64,000 nucleotides of DNA. It comes from Lepas anatifera (Eukaryota; Arthropoda; Thecostraca; Lepadidae). This document shows positions 61,051 through 64,000 of this stretch, piece by piece (position 1 is the stretch's first letter; the number at the start of each line of letters is the position of its first letter). The DNA is taken from assembly GCA_034440635.1 (NCBI GenBank), contig JAOTON010001263.1, positions 1 through 64,000 of the forward strand, read 5' to 3'. A program made the position numbers and the translations under genes. The notes beneath the pieces were generated by a model. It saw only the letters and a program-made list of their open reading frames with translations. It was not told where the DNA came from and ran no database searches.

Positions 61051-62399
61051 ACCCGTACAATTATTGGCGACGATGAGGCATTAGCTGGACACATACTAGG
61101 TTCCCATACTCTTCCCGGGTGCTTGGAAAGGCGACAGAATGCCCTAGCTGACCGAAAAAGGTATTAAGTTGTCCAAAAATAGTTTCAATCTCTACATGCA
61201 TTCCAGTTACATCTAGGTTCAACGGCGTAGGGCACTAAATTTCGAGCGGCACGGCCCAAATTGGGTACACCACCTGGCAATCAAAAGGGCACCCCGGCAG
61301 TGATGGAAGGCACGTGCTCCATGTGCCCCCCTGGACAGTAGATCAACTCCGGGAGGCATTAAATAAGCTCAGGGGGCCCGGATCAGCTTAATGGGCACTA
61401 AAACAGCTAAAAGGATACTAGGCAAGCTCGGAGGCTTGAAACTAACTCAGAGAGTATTATATAGGTTCAGAAGGCAAAATTATTTTCTCAGGGGGGGCAC
61501 CAGGTTGACTACGAGGGCATCAGATCAGCTCAGAAGGCACATGATCAGCTCCAGGGGGCACCAGATGAGCTCCACCCGTACGGTTATTGGCGACGATGAA
61601 GCATTATCTGGAAACGGATTACGTGCCTATACTCTTCCCGGGTGCTTGGAAAGGCGACAGAATGCTTTAGCTGACCAAAAAGGCGTTTAATTGTCATACA
61701 GTAGTTGAAATCGCTAAATGCGGTCTAGTTTCATCTGGGTTCAACGGTGTAGGACACTAAATTTCGAGCGGCACGGCCCAAAGGGGGTACACCACCTGGC
61801 AATCAAAAGGCCACTCGGCACCGATGGGGGCACGTGCCCCTGTGCTCCCTGGCTGCGGCCCTGGACAGTAGATAAACTACGGGAGGGCACTAAAACAGCT
61901 AATAGGGCACCAGGCAAGCTCGGAGGCATCAGGCTAACTCAGAGAGCATTATATAGGTTCAAAAGGCACAATTATTTTCTCAGGGGGCTCCAGATTGACT
62001 ACGAGGGCATCAGATCAGCTCAGAGGGCACATGATCAGCTCCAGGGGCTAAGACCAGTGCTCAGGGGACACCAGATGAGCTCAAGGGGCACCAGATTAGC
62101 TTTGCCCGTACGATTATTGGCGACGATAAGGCATTATCTGGAAACGGATTACGTGCCTATGCTCTTCCCGGGTGCTTGGAAAGGCGACAGAATGCCCTAG
62201 CTGACCAAAAAGGCACTTAATTTTCAAATAATAGTTTAAATCGCTAAATGCAGTCTAGTTCCATCTAGGCTCAACGGCGTAGGGCACTAAATTTCGAGCG
62301 GCACGGCCCAAAGAGGGTACACCACCTGCAATCAAAAGGGCACCCCGGCACCGATGGGGGCACGTGCCCCCTGTGCCCCCCCCCCTGGCTGCGCCCCTG
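61051..62399. repeat. Higher-order tandem repeat of about 525 bp, three copies
   Basis: CCCGTACNNTTATTGGCGACGAT marks unit starts at about 61051, 61574 and 62104. Each unit has about 290 bp of end sequence (CTTCCCGGGTGCTTGGAAAGG, GCGGCACGGCCC and GCACGTGC segments) plus about 230 bp of minisatellite. The third copy ends at the hAT-2 right terminus. In the second, CTGGCTGCGGCCCTG (61849-61863) is a one-mismatch relic of that terminus. Confidence 0.88.
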
Positions 62400-62686
62400 C
62401 TCGTTGGGGGGCCTGACCATAGAGCTGCCCCCCGAATATTCTGAGGTAGATGCTCATCCACAAATTTACCCATTTTGTGCTGAAAATGACTGCGGTGATA
62501 TTTATCATTAAAACCAAGAATGAATAATTCATTATGTCCAAGCATATAGAAAACTGTAATTGGACCCGTGCCCTATACGCTCTTACTGGGCTTGACTCCG
62601 ATGAAAAGTGAAGTTCTAATCACCCGCAACTAGCACCTCCTGAGAGGAGGATTCCGCCGGAATAGCTTCAGCTGAATTTTGAGCTC

Positions 62687-62695
62687 GCGCGGAAA
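62687..62695. promoter_or_regulatory. E2F-like site upstream of RFC1-like exon
   Basis: GCGCGGAAA (TTTCCGCGC on the minus strand) fits the TTTSSCGC consensus of E2F/DP. It lies about 200 bp before the candidate start codon in CpG-rich sequence, a usual setting for S-phase gene promoters. Confidence 0.45.
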
Positions 62696-62890
62696 CGTCA
62701 TCTTGCGTTGCTCGGAGGCGCGCGAGAACCCGCGGTTATTTGCGAGAATGGAAATATCCAGGGTAGTAAAGGAAATATCAGCCGACGATGGATTATTTTC
62801 CTGTACCAATTGGCAGAGCGCTGGGCCAGGCGTGGTGCAAACGTTTGTTTTGTATCATCGTTCCAGTTGCTGTAGACAGCGACGAGAACA

Positions 62891-62920
62891 ATGGACATCC
62901 GCAAGTTTTTCAGCAAGAAG
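62891..62920 (+). CDS. RFC1: Candidate first coding exon of replication factor C subunit 1
   Basis: The ATG at 62891 in GAACAATGG context encodes MDIRKFFSKK and is followed by GTAGGG (62921), a plausible splice donor. Without splicing the frame stops five codons later. RFC1, the large clamp-loader subunit that loads PCNA, characteristically begins MDIRKFF in animals and has a short first coding exon. The E2F-like site upstream fits a replication gene. The alternative is a hAT/ZMYM-type protein, some of which start with a similar MDIR-FF motif. The next exon is not in the window, so this rests on ten residues and context. Confidence 0.45.
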
Positions 62921-63085
62921 GTAGGGGAGCAACGATGAGTGTTACCACAACGGAAAAAGTGGCGTTAGCTAGTTAATCTCGAAGTTCCTGCTCACAACAA
63001 AATTTCGTTCTAAAACCAATAGTTGTTTGATTTGGGCCAGTTGCTACCCTGCGTTCATGTCCCTAACATAACCCGGAAACTTGTG

Positions 63086-63160
63086 CAGGGGCGCAGCCAG
63101 AGCCTCAGTATGGGGGGGGGCACAGCACCATGAAGGGGCACTGTGTGGGTTTCGTTTGAC
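63086..63160 (+). mobile_element. Left end of a second hAT-2-family element
   Basis: CAGGGGCGCAGCCAGAGCC at 63086 is identical to the hAT-2 terminus, followed by the same GGGGCACA..GGGGCAC texture. No right end is visible in the remaining window; it may be truncated. Confidence 0.65.
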
Positions 63161-63283
63161 GCCACTAGGTCGGCTGCATCGGTTGCCCGGCGCCACCCTA
63201 TCAGGAGCCGGCTGGCGCGTGACGTCACGCTAGAGCCGTGTCTTGACCCGCCTCACGGGTCAGGCAGTCAGTGAGGTGTGTGT

Positions 63284-63363
63284 GTGTCTCCGGCCGACGC
63301 CGTATGACCCTGGCAGTTGGTGCGTCGTTAAACCCCAACAATTATTATTAGTGTCTCCGGCCG
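63284..63363 (+). mobile_element. 5'-truncated SINE with 13-bp target duplication
   Basis: 63297-63350 matches the body and (ATT)n tail of the SINE at 10125-10321 (GCCGTATGACCCTGGCAGTT, GCGTCGTTAAACCCC). It is flanked by GTGTCTCCGGCCG at 63284-63296 and 63351-63363. The tRNA head is absent. The insertion lies just upstream of the Gypsy-type gag. Confidence 0.85.
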
Positions 63364-63429
63364 GCTGCAACCTCCACCGCAATAAACCGCACATACGGAA
63401 TTCAGGTGTCTCCCTGATGAGACCAGAAC

Positions 63430-63736
63430 ATGGCGCAGCCTGCTCAGATCTCCGCGGAAGCAGCGACAGCACTGGTAGAGAAGAACTTCTCTCTTCGAGA
63501 ACAGTTACAGCTTCTACAGCAGCAACCTGCCGCCAGCCAGCCGCCTGCGCTACCCCTACGCGCCGGCCGCCGCCCAGCTGACCGACCGACCGTCGCCTCC
63601 GGGCAGGCTCGACCTTGGACTCGAGCGCGGAGCGGACGCTTGGATCACCTGGAAACAGCGATGGGACGATTACGTCATGCTTACTGGCCTTCGCACAGCA
63701 CCGCAGCCTGAGCAGATGGCAAAACTTCGTGCGAGT
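63430..63736 (+). pseudogene. Gypsy-type retrotransposon gag fragment
   Basis: The ATG at 63430 opens MAQPAQISAEAATAL and a Gln-rich coiled-coil-like segment. A frame change near 63545-63555 leads to a second segment containing AWITWKQRWDDYVMLTGL, the WxxWxQxWxxY start of the capsid in many arthropod Gypsy gag proteins. AATAAA at 63391-63396 upstream may belong to a preceding LTR. The gene is cut at 63737 by a TTAA element. Confidence 0.6.
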
Positions 63737-64000
63737 TTAACCCTATTTCCGGCAGGGGGGGGCTAATATTGCCCCCCTTAAGGTTTTTCGAGAATATCTC
63801 CGAAACGGCTTGCGATAGAACTTTGAAACTTCCTGACTTTTCCTAAAACTAGTACAGGCAGGTTTTCTGAAATTTTCAAGATTATATATTTACCAGGGGC
63901 GGAGCTATGGCTGAGTTTTTGGGGAGGTTCTATCCACAAACCAAGTATTATCGTATGCGACGGGTTTTTTGTAAAAGGAAGCCGTCTCTGCTGATCCTGA
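63737..64000 (+). mobile_element. Start of a TTAA MITE (family D), running off the window
   Basis: TTAACCCTATTTCCGGCAGG, then a G-run/TAATATT/C-run palindrome and AAGGTTTTTCGAGAATATCTC, the same architecture as the ends of families A and C. At 63894 CAGGGGCGGAGCTATGG resembles a hAT-type terminus and may be a nested insertion. Confidence 0.65.

Larger units (their letters stand above)
56255..62399. mobile_element. hAT-like non-autonomous element hAT-2 with 8-bp TSD, carrying satellites
   Basis: Perfect 15-bp ends CAGGGGCGCAGCCAG / CTGGCTGCGCCCCTG, flanked by CTCGTTGG on both sides (56247-56254; 62400-62407). 6145 bp. No transposase. The interior holds two family A MITEs in opposite orientation, a 20-bp-class minisatellite and a higher-order repeat made from its own right end. 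A second left end of the family is at 63086. Confidence 0.9.

Noticed and set aside
62679..62924. 81-codon frame overlapping the RFC1-like start
   Set aside because: It begins at a non-ATG codon, is in another frame and has no recognisable motif; the short MDIRKFF frame has better context.

Overview
The window looks like repeat-dominated nuclear DNA of an invertebrate animal, most likely an arthropod. This rests on the mix of a BEL/Pao LTR retrotransposon, a Penelope-like element (PLE), an I-type LINE with RNase H, a tRNA-derived SINE, insect-type envelope remnants, hAT-like and TTAA-targeting non-autonomous DNA transposons and long (GA)n tracts. The species cannot be named from the sequence. 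No complete host gene is present. Two short candidate first coding exons are visible: one with RG repeats like Piwi N-termini (11153-11284, minus) and one reading MDIRKFF like RFC1 (62891-62920, plus).

Layout. 1-9176 is a giant imperfect palindrome whose arms meet at a 6-nt loop near 4400. Each arm carries an envelope-like gene (class-I fusion protein, baculovirus-F/errantivirus type); the right copy is nearly open and the left copy is decayed. 9177-13100 has a SINE, the Piwi-like exon and a CpG-rich patch. 13120-19380 is a LINE on the minus strand, followed by a pair of covarying hairpins (20122-20205). 21651-22235 is a (GA)n tract, then an RT fragment. 23554-26452 is a train of four TTAA-bounded MITEs that share their TTAA borders.

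26471-53575 is a nested complex. A foldback element (FB1) is split by 20.6 kb of DNA bounded by E-family elements (TIR GGCCCCATTTCATAA, CAG/CTG target). That DNA contains a BEL element with near-identical LTRs and 5-bp target duplications, and a head-to-head pair of PLE copies. A second foldback (FB2) follows, split by a 3.1-kb hAT-like element with an 8-bp duplication, which itself contains a TTAA MITE.

55135-55980 is another TTAA MITE. 56255-62399 is a 6.1-kb hAT-like element with an 8-bp target duplication. It is filled by a minisatellite, a higher-order repeat built from its own right end, and two TTAA MITEs. The right edge holds the RFC1-like exon with an E2F-like site, a 5'-truncated SINE, a Gypsy-type gag fragment and the start of another TTAA MITE.

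Most notable: the palindrome with unequally decayed env arms; an in-register A-AAA-AAG heptamer joining RT and GIY-YIG frames in both PLE arms; TTAA MITEs packed with AGGTCA half-sites; a MITE pair carrying CCAAT + CRE + ATG + splice-donor signals; and two adjacent hairpins with a compensatory base-pair change. All boundaries and identities were read by eye.
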